Assembly (NCBI RefSeq): GCF_020176955.2
Contig: NZ_JAIUCZ020000006.1
Coordinates: forward strand, 481,367 to 545,366
Reading direction: 5' to 3'
Length of the DNA stretch: 64,000 nt
Source: Nocardia sp. alder85J
Lineage (GTDB): Bacteria; Actinomycetota; Actinomycetes; Mycobacteriales; Mycobacteriaceae
Position 1 is the stretch's first letter, and each line of letters starts with the position of its first letter. Of the stretch, positions 53,006-61,755 are shown piece by piece. Both the position numbers and the translations under genes were made by a program. The notes beneath the pieces are model-generated. The model saw nothing but the letters and a program-made list of their open reading frames with translations, ran no database searches and was not told where the DNA came from.

Positions 53006-53592
53006 ACGCGGCTCGCACGCGCGAGGATGTATTCCATCAGCGTCGTGAGGACCTCTTTGACCGAATCGCGTCGACGCACATCGCAGATCACCAGCGGGAC
53101 CCCGGGATCCAGATCCAGCGCCTGTCTGACCTCGTCCGCGTTGTACCGGATCGCGTCGTCGAAGCAGTTCACGGCCACGACGAACGGCACCCCACGGCTT
53201 TCGAAGTAATCGACCGCGGCGAACGAGGCATCGAACCGCCGAGTATCGACCAGGACGACCGCACCGAGCGCGCCGCGGGACAGCTCATCCCACAAGAACC
53301 AGAAGCGATCCTGGCCCGGCGTCCCGAACAGATAGAGCACCACCGCGCCGTTCAGCGTGATCCGCCCGAAATCGAGGGCGACGGTGGTCGTCGTCTTCGT
53401 CTCCACACCGTTCAGATCGTCCACTCCGACGCTGAGTTCGCTGAGCACCTCTTCGGTTCGCAGTGGTGTCACCTCGCTGATCGAGGCCACCATCGTCGTC
53501 TTTCCGACACCGAATCCGCCGGCCACGACAACCTTCACGGCAGTGACAGGCAGCGTCGGAGATTCCTGGCGGTCAGAGTGCACGTATTCCAT
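52984..53592 (-). CDS. cvnD: Conservon GTPase (CvnD-like)
   Basis: 202 residues. P-loop GGFGVGKT (25-32), GTPGQDRFW as the G3 site, and NCFD as G4. These small GTPases of the Ras-like MglA/Rab-type group are the fourth member of the actinobacterial conservon and are the effector of a membrane-bound sensing complex. It overlaps the DUF742 gene by 20 nt. The family layout equals Rv3365c-Rv3362c of Mycobacterium tuberculosis. Confidence 0.93.
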   Translation of the reverse strand: MEYVHSDRQESPTLPVTAVKVVVAGGFGVGKTTMVASISEVTPLRTEEVLSELSVGVDDLNGVETKTTTTVALDFGRITLNGAVVLYLFGTPGQDRFWFLWDELSRGALGAVVLVDTRRFDASFAAVDYFESRGVPFVVAVNCFDDAIRYNADEVRQALDLDPGVPLVICDVRRRDSVKEVLTTLMEYILARASRVQGVVSR

Positions 53593-53953
53593 CCAATACC
53601 GTACGAAGGAGATTGATGTCGGCAGAATCGACGTTCATGGGGCGCGGCGAGCGGTAGGCGACATAACCGTCATCGATGAGGTCGCCCACCAGGACCTTGG
53701 TGACCGCGAGTGGCCTGCGGATCTCGGCCGAGATCTCGGCGACCGATTTCGGAACACCGCAGAATCGCACGATCTCACGGTATTCGTGCTCCAGCCGACT
53801 CAGCCCGATGCCGGTGGAAACCGTGACGACCAACGTGATCATGTCCAGGTCGTGGCGGTTGCTGGACGTCCGGCCGCGGGTCAGGGCATAGGCGGGCACC
53901 AACGGACCCGCGTCGTCGTCGAACCAAGGGTCCTGGTCCTGGTGCCGGTTCAT
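53573..53953 (-). CDS. cvnC: DUF742 protein (CvnC-like)
   Basis: 126 residues. VPAYALTRGRTSSNRHDLDMITLVV, then the winged-helix-like part with LEHEYREIVRFCGVPKSVAEISAEIRRPLAVTKVLVGDLIDDGYV. The third member of the conservon, with unproven role. It overlaps the Roadblock gene by 4 nt. Confidence 0.93.
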   Translation of the reverse strand: MNRHQDQDPWFDDDAGPLVPAYALTRGRTSSNRHDLDMITLVVTVSTGIGLSRLEHEYREIVRFCGVPKSVAEISAEIRRPLAVTKVLVGDLIDDGYVAYRSPRPMNVDSADINLLRTVLDGIRAL

Positions 53954-54378
53954 GACGGTCTGTAAGCGCTACCGGAGCCGGTATTCGGTCGGGGCGCCGT
54001 CGAGAGGAACGTGCCGACCCGTATCACCGTCTGGTTCATCTCGTAAGCGACCATGCCCATGTTCATGTTGTCGCCGGCCAGTACCGCGAGGCACGCGTTG
54101 TGACCCGCCGAGGTCACGAACAATATGCCCTGGTCGAGTTCGATGACCGACTGGCGGACACCGCCGATTCCGAAATGACTGCCCGCGCTGCGGGCCAGGC
54201 CTTGCAGTGCCGATGCCATGGCGCAGAATTGCTCCGCGCTCTCGCGCGACAGCGCGCTGGACTTGCTGATCAGCATGCCGTCCGTGGACAGCACCACGGC
54301 GGATTCGATACCCGGCATCCGGGCGAGAAAATCGTCGAGCAGCCAGTCGAGGTTCTTCATCATGTTCGCGGAGGTCAC
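53950..54378 (-). CDS. cvnB: Roadblock/LC7 domain protein (CvnB-like)
   Basis: 142 residues. LDWLLDDFLARMPGIESAVVLSTDGMLISKS is the Roadblock opening and NACLAVLAGDNMNMGMVAYEMN its core. A dimerising scaffold that works with the GTPase. 10 nt downstream of the kinase gene. Confidence 0.94.
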   Translation of the reverse strand: MTSANMMKNLDWLLDDFLARMPGIESAVVLSTDGMLISKSSALSRESAEQFCAMASALQGLARSAGSHFGIGGVRQSVIELDQGILFVTSAGHNACLAVLAGDNMNMGMVAYEMNQTVIRVGTFLSTAPRPNTGSGSAYRPS

Positions 54379-54388
54379 CGGGGATTAC

Positions 54389-56752
54389 TCACTCACTGTT
54401 GTTGTCGGGGTATGAGAGAGGACGGGGTCTCGCCACGCGGCCTTGGCGCGTTCCGCTCTCGATCGCCGAGAACAGGTCGCGCGCCTGGTCCGCGGAACGC
54501 TCGGCGGGCCGCTCGACGGTCGCGTCGGTGGACGACGGCCTGGTCGCCAGCTGCGGTGCGAGATGCGCCTGTCGTCGGCGGCGCGGCAGATCCGGCCGCG
54601 GCTCGGCGGGCTCGGCCGCGAGCGCCCCGTGACCGCCGTATCCACGGCGATCGACCAGCTCACGAGAGGGATCCTCCCGCTCCACCGAATGCCACACCCG
54701 ACCCGGCGCGGCAGGGGCAGCACCGCTTCCGGCCGCGAACACCGCGGTCTGTGGTTCCGGCGACGCGGTCCACGACTGCGGACCGTCGATTTCCTGCGTC
54801 AGCAGGGTCGCCGGAATGAGTACGACGGCCTTGATGCCACCGTATTCGGACTCGGTGAGCCGCACGGACACCTCGATACGAGCCGCGAGCCGCGCTACGA
54901 CGAACATGCCCAGGCGATTGTCGCTGGACAAGGCTGCGAGTGCGAAATCCGGTGGGCTGGAGAGGGTCCGGTTGAGTTCCGCTATCTGCTCCTCGGGCAT
55001 TCCGAGGCCTTGATCGACGACTTCCACCACGATGCCCCGGCCGACGACGTTACCGACCACCTCGACCCGAGAATCCGGTGGCGAGAATGCCGTCGCGTTG
55101 TCCACCAGTTCGGCCAGCAGGTGGATCAGGTCGGCGATCACCGCGCCGGACACCTTGACATCAGGCAACCGGCCGACCCGCACCCGGGAATAATCCTGGG
55201 TCTCGGCGATCGCCCCTCGTACGAGTTCGTCCAGTTGCACCGGCTGCCGCCACTGCCGCCGCGGCTGCTCGCCACCCAGGATGATCAGATTCTCCGCATT
55301 CCGGCGCTCGCGCGTCGCGAGGTGGTGCAGCCGGAAGAGCAGATCGAGAATCTTCGGATCCTCCTGTTCGTATTCTGCCTCGTTGAGCAGCTTCAGATGC
55401 CGATGCAGGACGACCTGGCTACGGTGTGCGATGTTCAGGAACACCGAGTTCACGCCGTCGCGAGTTCTGGCTTCGGTCGCGGCCGCGTTGACCGCGGCCA
55501 GCTGCGCGCGGTTGAACGCGTCGGCGACCTGGCCGATCTCGTCGGTGCCGAAGTCCAATCGAGTCATCTCCTGCTCGATATCCACCGGCTCACCGCGGCT
55601 CAAAGATCCGACGATGGCCGGCAACTGTTCATCGGTCAGCGTGATCGTCTCCGACCGCAGCCGATGCAGGCGGCGAATCATCCTGCTGGACAGATGCAAA
55701 GTGGTGCCGAACGCCGCCACGGTGACGAGCAGGACGACCAAACCACCCGCCAGCGAGTTCCACGCCCGACGGTCGCCCAGCTCACGAGTCGATGCCGTGA
55801 CGGAACCGGCCTGGCCGACCCAGACCTCGAGCAGCTTGCCCGACACCGCGACGACCGCCGATTCCCACTCCGTCGTCGACATCGGCAGCGCGATGTCGTC
55901 GTTGCGTACCGGATCCAGCCGACCGGAACCGCGCGGCGACGGGGCGTCGGTGTCATCGGCAGGCGCGGCCGCTCCGCGTCGGATGAGAATGCTTTCGACG
56001 CCGCCCAGCTTGCGCCACTCCGGGGATTCGGTCAGCGCCTGCCACTGCGCACGACTGTCGGCGGTCAAACTCGGCAGCAGCGTCTGCATCTGATTGTGAT
56101 AGAAGCCGACCTCACGCGCGAACTCCTCGGCCTCCACCGGAGACAGTGGGCCCACCGCGGCCGCGGCCACCGCCAGGTCGTGCGCCCGGGCCATCGCCTC
56201 GGCCGCCGCGAACATGCCGGCGATGGTGCTCAGACCGAGCGCGATCTCGGTATCCGGCGCGCTGTGGGCGAACGACACCATGGCCGTACTGACGACCTCG
56301 GTGAGCCGGTTGTAGAAGTTGTAGGCGTCGATGATCGACATCGCGTTGCTGTCGACCTTGACCCGTACCGCGGCCAGATCGTGCGCCAGAGCTCGATACC
56401 CCTCGCCGGCGCTGGCGGTGGAACCGGGATTCAGCTTCTCGAAGGCGGTGGCAGCGACGATCATCTGCTGCAACGAGGCATCCACCTTCGGCCGCACGTC
56501 CGGCAACCCGGTGGCCAATTCGGGATGGCCGGCAAGCCGCAGCAGAGTCAGGCGTCGCTCCTGCTGCACCGTCTGCGAGTACACGAGGCCGGGCGAGGCA
56601 TGAGCGCTCTGCTCATCACCCCAGGACCGAAGCTTCTGGCCCTGCACGACCAGATACACGGCACCGCCGCCTCCGACGACGAGAAGGGCGATGCTCGGGA
56701 CGAGCGCGATGGCCAGCACGCGCGCTCGCAGAGTGCGGAAGGCGGTGAACAC
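54389..56752 (-). CDS. cvnA: Conservon sensor histidine kinase-like protein (CvnA-like)
   Basis: 787 residues. Membrane segments at about 11-36 and 334-356 enclose an extracytoplasmic helical sensor domain of the nitrate-sensing type. The following cytoplasmic part has SVFLNIAHRSQVVLHRHLKLL, an ATP-binding N-box (ELVDNATAFSPP, 548-559) and G-box DQGLGMP (580-586). The dimerisation/phosphoacceptor helix is atypical, as in other conservon kinases, and no response regulator gene is present. A proline-rich C-terminal tail of about 120 residues follows. Confidence 0.93.
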   Translation of the reverse strand: MFTAFRTLRARVLAIALVPSIALLVVGGGGAVYLVVQGQKLRSWGDEQSAHASPGLVYSQTVQQERRLTLLRLAGHPELATGLPDVRPKVDASLQQMIVAATAFEKLNPGSTASAGEGYRALAHDLAAVRVKVDSNAMSIIDAYNFYNRLTEVVSTAMVSFAHSAPDTEIALGLSTIAGMFAAAEAMARAHDLAVAAAAVGPLSPVEAEEFAREVGFYHNQMQTLLPSLTADSRAQWQALTESPEWRKLGGVESILIRRGAAAPADDTDAPSPRGSGRLDPVRNDDIALPMSTTEWESAVVAVSGKLLEVWVGQAGSVTASTRELGDRRAWNSLAGGLVVLLVTVAAFGTTLHLSSRMIRRLHRLRSETITLTDEQLPAIVGSLSRGEPVDIEQEMTRLDFGTDEIGQVADAFNRAQLAAVNAAATEARTRDGVNSVFLNIAHRSQVVLHRHLKLLNEAEYEQEDPKILDLLFRLHHLATRERRNAENLIILGGEQPRRQWRQPVQLDELVRGAIAETQDYSRVRVGRLPDVKVSGAVIADLIHLLAELVDNATAFSPPDSRVEVVGNVVGRGIVVEVVDQGLGMPEEQIAELNRTLSSPPDFALAALSSDNRLGMFVVARLAARIEVSVRLTESEYGGIKAVVLIPATLLTQEIDGPQSWTASPEPQTAVFAAGSGAAPAAPGRVWHSVEREDPSRELVDRRGYGGHGALAAEPAEPRPDLPRRRRQAHLAPQLATRPSSTDATVERPAERSADQARDLFSAIESGTRQGRVARPRPLSYPDNNSE

Positions 56753-57022
56753 CGACCCAAGGTAGCCGTCTCGCAGACAGGTTGGAAGTTAAATGAACAA
56801 AATTCTTTAACTAATTGACCGGTATACGATCGCCCTGCGGTTCGCGGTCGAGTAGCCGGTCGGCTGCCGGACCCTCGGGCTCGACCGGTCGGTCGCTCCG
56901 GCTCCCCTGTTGGCCTGCTTGTTTTCGCAGGCGAACACGGTTCGGGCTCGCCCCCCTTCCCCAGCGGCGCTCACCGGCCGAAGATCGAAGGTGGTAGCCA
57001 GCTAGGAGACGAGGGAGTACGA
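56753..57022. other. Divergent intergenic region with promoters
   Basis: 270 nt. An AT-rich island at 56790-56830 (ATGAACAAAATTCTTTAACT followed by AATTG) lies close to the kinase start and carries AACTAATT (56810-56817). GCCTGC/GCAGGC (56913-56932) form a small hairpin. The right part precedes the DUF35 gene and holds its GGGAG ribosome-binding site. Confidence 0.4.
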
Positions 57023-57532
57023 ATGGTCGACGAGTCACCGGTGACAGACAGCCCCGGCATCGACGCCGCCTCGACCGGGCATGCTCGACCCACTGACGAG
57101 GACGTCTTCCGGCGCTTTCCTCGCGTGCGCCTCGATCAGGTCAACATCGAGTACTACCGAGCGCTCCTCGTGCGTCACCTGACTGCGGGCTGGTGCCGAA
57201 ACTGTGAACGCTGGCACACCCCGTTGCGCCCGATCTGCCCGTCTTGCTGGACCGCGGATGTGACCGTGCGGCAGGTCGAAGGCAAGGGCACTGTCCATTT
57301 GCTGACCCGGCTCTATCAAGGACCACCGATCGTGGACTACTCACCACCGTGGCCGCTCGCCGCCGTCGAACTCGCCGAACAGGAGGGCCTTCGGATCGTG
57401 GCGCCTCTGGTCGACACGCCCGAGGCAGCGCAGCGGATCGGACAATCGGTCGAACTGGTCTGGATCGATCGCGACGGCACGCCCTGGCCCGCGTTCCGGG
57501 CCACCACCGCCGGGACGGAGGTCTCGCGGTGA
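57023..57532 (+). CDS. DUF35 OB-fold protein with zinc ribbon
   Basis: 169 residues. CRNCERWHTPLRPICPSC is a complete four-cysteine zinc ribbon, followed by the OB fold (GKGTVHLLTRLYQGPPIVDY; PLAAVELAEQEGLRIVAPLV). DUF35 proteins stabilise or complete thiolase-fold enzymes. The next gene begins inside its stop codon (GTGA, 57529-57532), so the two products almost certainly form a complex. Confidence 0.93.
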   Translation: MVDESPVTDSPGIDAASTGHARPTDEDVFRRFPRVRLDQVNIEYYRALLVRHLTAGWCRNCERWHTPLRPICPSCWTADVTVRQVEGKGTVHLLTRLYQGPPIVDYSPPWPLAAVELAEQEGLRIVAPLVDTPEAAQRIGQSVELVWIDRDGTPWPAFRATTAGTEVSR

Positions 57533-58725
57533 ATCTTCTTCCACAGCGGAATCCGATCCGGGATCAGGTCGCCATCGCCGGCCTCGGGCGATCGAGCTAC
57601 AGCCGTGACCGTGGCACAACCGAACTGAGCATGGTCCTGGAGGCAGCGACCGCTGCCATCCACGATGCCGGCCTGACCGGTCGCGAGATCGACGGTGTCG
57701 TAGGCGGTGGCCTTCATACCGGCGGCATCGATCCCGCCGTGGTGGCATCCGCATTGGGGCTTCCCGCCCTGACGTACTGGGCCGGTGCCCGCCCCCCCAT
57801 CGGCAACCACCTGACTGCCGCGGTCAACGCGGTCTGGTCGGGAACCGCGAACGCCGTGCTCGTCTACCACTCGATGTATCGCCTCGGACGAGATCCCTTC
57901 CGCGCTCGCGCCGCCTTCGGCCTGCCCGACGGCCGCGCGATGCTGGGCGATGGACACACCGAATCCGAGCCGTGGGGAATGTTCGGCCCCACCGGCTATG
58001 CGGCCTGGGCCGCCCGTTACCTCGACCGGTTCGCACGTACGCGGGAGGATTTCGGCCTGGTCGCCCTCAACGACCGCGCCGGCGCGAGCGACAACCCGGG
58101 CGCGGTGATGCGCGAACCGCTCGACATGGCGGCCTATCTGAGCGGACGCATGATCCGCGAGCCGCTGTGCGTCTTCGACATGGATGTGCCGGTGGACGGC
58201 GCGGACGCGTTCGTGGTGACGACCTCGGAACGGGCACGAGACCTGCCGGCGAGGCCGGTCCTGGTCCACGCTCTCTCGATGGGCCTGACCGCCCATCCGG
58301 AGGAACATCTGACGGCCGGGCTCGACCACACCGGGCAGACGGTCGCTGCTCGAGCACTGTTGGCACGAAGCGAGCTCACCCTGCGGGATTTCGATGTGCT
58401 GTTCCCCTACGACGGGTTTTCCTTCATCACCTTGCACTGCCTGGAACAGTACGGCTTCTGCGAGCCCGGTGAGGGCGGAGATTTTCTCAGGGAGCACTGG
58501 AACCCCGATCGCGGACGCGTCCTCATCGACGGCCGGGTGCCGATCAATCCGCACGGCGGCAGCCTGTCGGAGGGCGGGTCGCAAGGCGCCGGGCATCTCC
58601 GGGAAGCCGTACTCCAATTGCGCCACGACGCCGGCGATCGGCAGGTCGGCAACGCGCGAACCGCGCTACTTTCGCCGGGCGGGCTTTTCTTCAACGCGCA
58701 GGGCATCGCACTGCGAACGAACTGA
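57529..58725 (+). CDS. Thiolase-fold protein without the nucleophilic Cys (Ltp2-like aldolase candidate)
   Basis: 398 residues from the overlapping GTG. The N-terminal VAIAGLGRSSYSRDRG and TAAVNAVWSGTANAVLVYHSMYRLG are typical of the LTP branch, where the thiolase Cys should be just ahead of the TAAV helix; here the segment reads WAGARPPIGN. NPHGGSLSEGGSQGAGHLREAVLQLRHDAG replaces the usual His-Cys part. In Ltp2, a DUF35-partnered protein from steroid side-chain degradation, the same fold performs a retro-aldol cleavage. I infer aldol cleavage of a beta-hydroxyacyl-CoA. Confidence 0.85.
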   Translation: MNLLPQRNPIRDQVAIAGLGRSSYSRDRGTTELSMVLEAATAAIHDAGLTGREIDGVVGGGLHTGGIDPAVVASALGLPALTYWAGARPPIGNHLTAAVNAVWSGTANAVLVYHSMYRLGRDPFRARAAFGLPDGRAMLGDGHTESEPWGMFGPTGYAAWAARYLDRFARTREDFGLVALNDRAGASDNPGAVMREPLDMAAYLSGRMIREPLCVFDMDVPVDGADAFVVTTSERARDLPARPVLVHALSMGLTAHPEEHLTAGLDHTGQTVAARALLARSELTLRDFDVLFPYDGFSFITLHCLEQYGFCEPGEGGDFLREHWNPDRGRVLIDGRVPINPHGGSLSEGGSQGAGHLREAVLQLRHDAGDRQVGNARTALLSPGGLFFNAQGIALRTN

Positions 58726-58769
58726 GAATCACAGCCGGAAAAACGGCATTCCAACGAAAGAGGCTGCTG

Positions 58770-59549
58770 ATGAGCAAACGGTTCGGCGAGTGCATTGCAC
58801 TGATAACCGGTTCGGGTTCCGGCATAGGCCGGGCATCCGCGGTGCTGCTGGCACGGGAAGGTGCAGTGGTTGTGGTCAACGACATCTCGGAGAAGTCCGC
58901 CGAAGTCACCGCGAATCTGATTCGTGAAACCGGCGGAGAAGCACACGTCATAGCGGGCGATGTCACGGTACCGAATTTCGTGGACGAGATGTTCGATGAT
59001 GTCGTGGACCGCTACGGCCGGGTCGATGTCGTCCACAACAATGTCGGCTTCGGTGGCCGCAATTCCATAGTCGACACCGACGACGAATCCTGGCGACACG
59101 GCCTGGACGGTAACCTCGGAGCCACCTTTCGTGGCATACGCGCCGCTGTCAGGGTGATGGCCCCGCGGCGACGCGGAGCAATTGTGAACACCGCCTCCGC
59201 CGCCGGGACCCGGAAGGTGCCGGGTGTCGTCCCCTACTATGGCACCGCGAAGGCCGGGGTGATCCAGTTGACCCGCGAAGCAGCAGTCGAAGCGGGAGAG
59301 TTCGGAATCCGTGTGAACGCGGTTGTCCCCGGCTCGGTCCGTACTCCGGCCTTCGAATCGTATTTGGGCGCATACCGATTCCAGCGCTATGTCGCGCAGT
59401 TGCCCCTGCACCGGATGGCCGAGCCCGAAGACATCGCACACGCGGTCGCATTTCTCGCTTCCGCGGAGGCAGCGGCCATCACCGGAATCGCCCTTCCCGT
59501 CGACTCCGGAGTCGGTGCCGTCCTCTATCAGCCGGTGATGGACCAGTGA
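58770..59549 (+). CDS. SDR family oxidoreductase
   Basis: 259 residues. TGSGSGIG, NDISEKS, NNVGFGG, catalytic YGTAK. Complete SDR. It overlaps the next SDR by GTGA. Part of the coupled operon 57023-62744. Confidence 0.92.
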   Translation: MSKRFGECIALITGSGSGIGRASAVLLAREGAVVVVNDISEKSAEVTANLIRETGGEAHVIAGDVTVPNFVDEMFDDVVDRYGRVDVVHNNVGFGGRNSIVDTDDESWRHGLDGNLGATFRGIRAAVRVMAPRRRGAIVNTASAAGTRKVPGVVPYYGTAKAGVIQLTREAAVEAGEFGIRVNAVVPGSVRTPAFESYLGAYRFQRYVAQLPLHRMAEPEDIAHAVAFLASAEAAAITGIALPVDSGVGAVLYQPVMDQ

Positions 59550-60403
59550 CGCCGGCAGGACCGGCGCAGGCCGCACTGAATGGGCGAGTCGCATTGGTCA
59601 CCGGCGCCGGCCGCGGACTGGGCGCGTCCCATGCGGCAGCACTTGCCGCGGCCGGGGCCGCTGTCGTGGTGAACGATCCGTCCGTCTCGGTCGACGGCAC
59701 CGCCCGCGACGCTGCCGACGTCGCCTGTGCGGTTGTCGAAACCATCAGTGCCGCAGGTGGAATCGCGGTCGTCGATCGATCCGACGTCTCGTCGTTCACC
59801 GGTGCGGAACGGGCCGTGGCGTGCGCACTCCACCATTTCGGCCGGCTTGACATCGTGGTCAACAACGCCGGCATCATGTCCGCCAGCGCAGTGACCGAAC
59901 TGTCCCAGGAGGAGTTCCAGCGGAGCCTGGCCACCAACGTGACCGGCAGCGTCGGCGTCGCTCGGGCGGCGTTCGCGTCCATGCGCGACCGCGGCTACGG
60001 CAGGATCGTGAACACGCTGTCCGAGGCGGCGCTGGCAGTCGGCTACCACGCGGGCACGGCCTACGCCGCCTCCAAAGCAGCGCTCTGGGGCGCGACCATG
60101 GCTCTCGCCGACGAAGGCGCACCGTGGGGCATCACGGTCAACGCGATTTCACCCGGCGCCCGTACCCGCATGTCTCGTGACCATCTGGAGCGAGTCGGAA
60201 GCACGGTGGATCTGGATCCCGCGCATGTTTCGAAAGTCGTACTCGCGCTGGTCGACGAGTCCGCCGGCGACATCACCGGCCGCGTCGTACACGCCGCCGG
60301 CGGTGCGATCCGCGAGTACCGACTCCAGCGGCACATCGACACTCCGCTCGTCCCGAGGCTCGAGGCTGCACAGATGAGCACGGCCGACAGGAAGGTGCAG
60401 TAA
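59546..60403 (+). CDS. SDR family oxidoreductase
   Basis: 285 residues from the GTG at 59546. TGAGRGLGASHAAALAAAGAAVVVNDPSV, NNAGIMSASAV, YAASK. The NDPSV loop and the length resemble the MFE-2-type hydroxyacyl dehydrogenases such as the 40050 protein. Confidence 0.91.
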   Translation: MTPAGPAQAALNGRVALVTGAGRGLGASHAAALAAAGAAVVVNDPSVSVDGTARDAADVACAVVETISAAGGIAVVDRSDVSSFTGAERAVACALHHFGRLDIVVNNAGIMSASAVTELSQEEFQRSLATNVTGSVGVARAAFASMRDRGYGRIVNTLSEAALAVGYHAGTAYAASKAALWGATMALADEGAPWGITVNAISPGARTRMSRDHLERVGSTVDLDPAHVSKVVLALVDESAGDITGRVVHAAGGAIREYRLQRHIDTPLVPRLEAAQMSTADRKVQ

Positions 60404-61177
60404 ATGGGCTCCGACGGAGCAAACGTCAGCTCGGGCCGGTTGAGCGGGAAAGTCATCCTGGTCACCGGAGCCGGCCAAGGAATCGGCCGAGGCATAGCGC
60501 ACGCGCTCGCACGAGAGGGCGCGGCGGTCGCTGTCGCAGGCCGGACCCTGGTCAAATGTGAAACCGTTGCCGGTGAGATCAGCTCGTTCGGCGGAACGGC
60601 GATCGCGCTGGAATGCGATGTCACCGAGCGCGACCGGATCGAACATGCGCTCCGAACCACCGCCGACGAATTCGGCGGGCTGGACGGGCTGGTGAACAAC
60701 GCGCAATCCTCGACCCAAGGTCCCCTGGCCGAGGTCACCATGGAGGATGTCGAACTCAGCCTGCGCAGCGGGCCGTTGGCGACACTGTGGGCGATGCAAG
60801 CCGCACTGCCGCTGTTGCGCCGGCGTGGCGGCGGTTCGATCGTCAACTTCGGCTCCAGCACCGCAATCAGCGGCGCTCCGCTGTTCGGCGCGTATGCCAT
60901 GGCCAAGGAAGGCATCCGGGGGTTGTCCCGGGTCGCTGCCCGGGAGTGGGGGCGCTATGGGATCAGAGTGAATGTCGTTGTGCCTACGGCGCTCTCCCCC
61001 GCCGCGCAACAATTCCAGCGAGAACAGCCGGAACGCTTCGAGCAGCACGTCAAGCGACTGCCGCTGGGCCGGATGGGCGACCCCGAGACCGATATCGGGC
61101 GCGCCGTGGTCGCCTTGATGAGCGACGATCTGACCTATCTCACCGGTGACACACTGATGCTGACGGGAGGCGAATGA
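60404..61177 (+). CDS. SDR family oxidoreductase
   Basis: 257 residues. TGAGQGIGRGIAHALAREGAAVAVAGR, NNAQSS, YAMAK, LTGDTLMLTGG. The ATG follows the previous stop directly (TAAATG). The third of three SDRs in succession. Confidence 0.92.
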   Translation: MGSDGANVSSGRLSGKVILVTGAGQGIGRGIAHALAREGAAVAVAGRTLVKCETVAGEISSFGGTAIALECDVTERDRIEHALRTTADEFGGLDGLVNNAQSSTQGPLAEVTMEDVELSLRSGPLATLWAMQAALPLLRRRGGGSIVNFGSSTAISGAPLFGAYAMAKEGIRGLSRVAAREWGRYGIRVNVVVPTALSPAAQQFQREQPERFEQHVKRLPLGRMGDPETDIGRAVVALMSDDLTYLTGDTLMLTGGE

Positions 61178-61755
61178 CGAGCACAACGACTCTGGCGAAT
61201 CGACTCGCGCGAGCGGAGGCCCGGTTCGAGATCGGTCAGCTGCCGATCCGCTACGCCCTCGCCGTCGACCAGCGGGACATCGACACCTGGCTGTCGCTGT
61301 TCGTTCCCGATGTCCGCCTCGGCCGACACGGATCCGGCCGCGAAGCGCTACGCGATCAGATCGAACCGCAGTTGCGATGGTTCTACCGCTCGATCCATCT
61401 GATCTGCGGGCATCGAATCGAGCTGGGCCCGGATCTGGACGACGACGGCCCGGACACCGCCAGCGGGCAGGTCTACTGCCGCGCCGAGCACGAGGTGAAC
61501 GATCGCTGGGTCGTAATGGCGATCCGATACGACGATCGCTACCGCCGAGTCGACGGCGAGTGGTTGTTCGACAGGCGGATCGAGAATCATTGGTACGCAG
61601 CCGATCTGCTCGAACGACCACAGGAGGCCGAATTCGACAGCTGGCAGGTGGGGCCTGCACCCGCGCTGCCGGCCCGAGAGGCTTCCTGGGCAGCGTTCTG
61701 GTCGCCGGATGTCCTTGCTCCGACCGCGAAGCCCACTGCCGGTGGTGCCCGGTGA
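61174..61755 (+). CDS. SnoaL-like (NTF2 fold) protein
   Basis: 193 residues. The alpha+beta cone pattern is visible: RAEARFEIGQLPIRYALAVDQRDIDTWLSLFVPDVRLG at the start, with later sheets HRIELGPDLDDD and VNDRWVVMAIRYDDRYRRVDGEWLFDRRIENHWY. Such proteins are dehydratases, isomerases or dioxygenase-beta-like subunits. Coupled at both ends by 4-nt overlaps. Confidence 0.82.
   Translation: MTSTTTLANRLARAEARFEIGQLPIRYALAVDQRDIDTWLSLFVPDVRLGRHGSGREALRDQIEPQLRWFYRSIHLICGHRIELGPDLDDDGPDTASGQVYCRAEHEVNDRWVVMAIRYDDRYRRVDGEWLFDRRIENHWYAADLLERPQEAEFDSWQVGPAPALPAREASWAAFWSPDVLAPTAKPTAGGAR

Noticed and set aside
54443..56818. Plus-strand open frame of about 790 codons
   Set aside because: Antisense to the conservon kinase, whose membrane segments and ATP-binding motifs are unmistakable.
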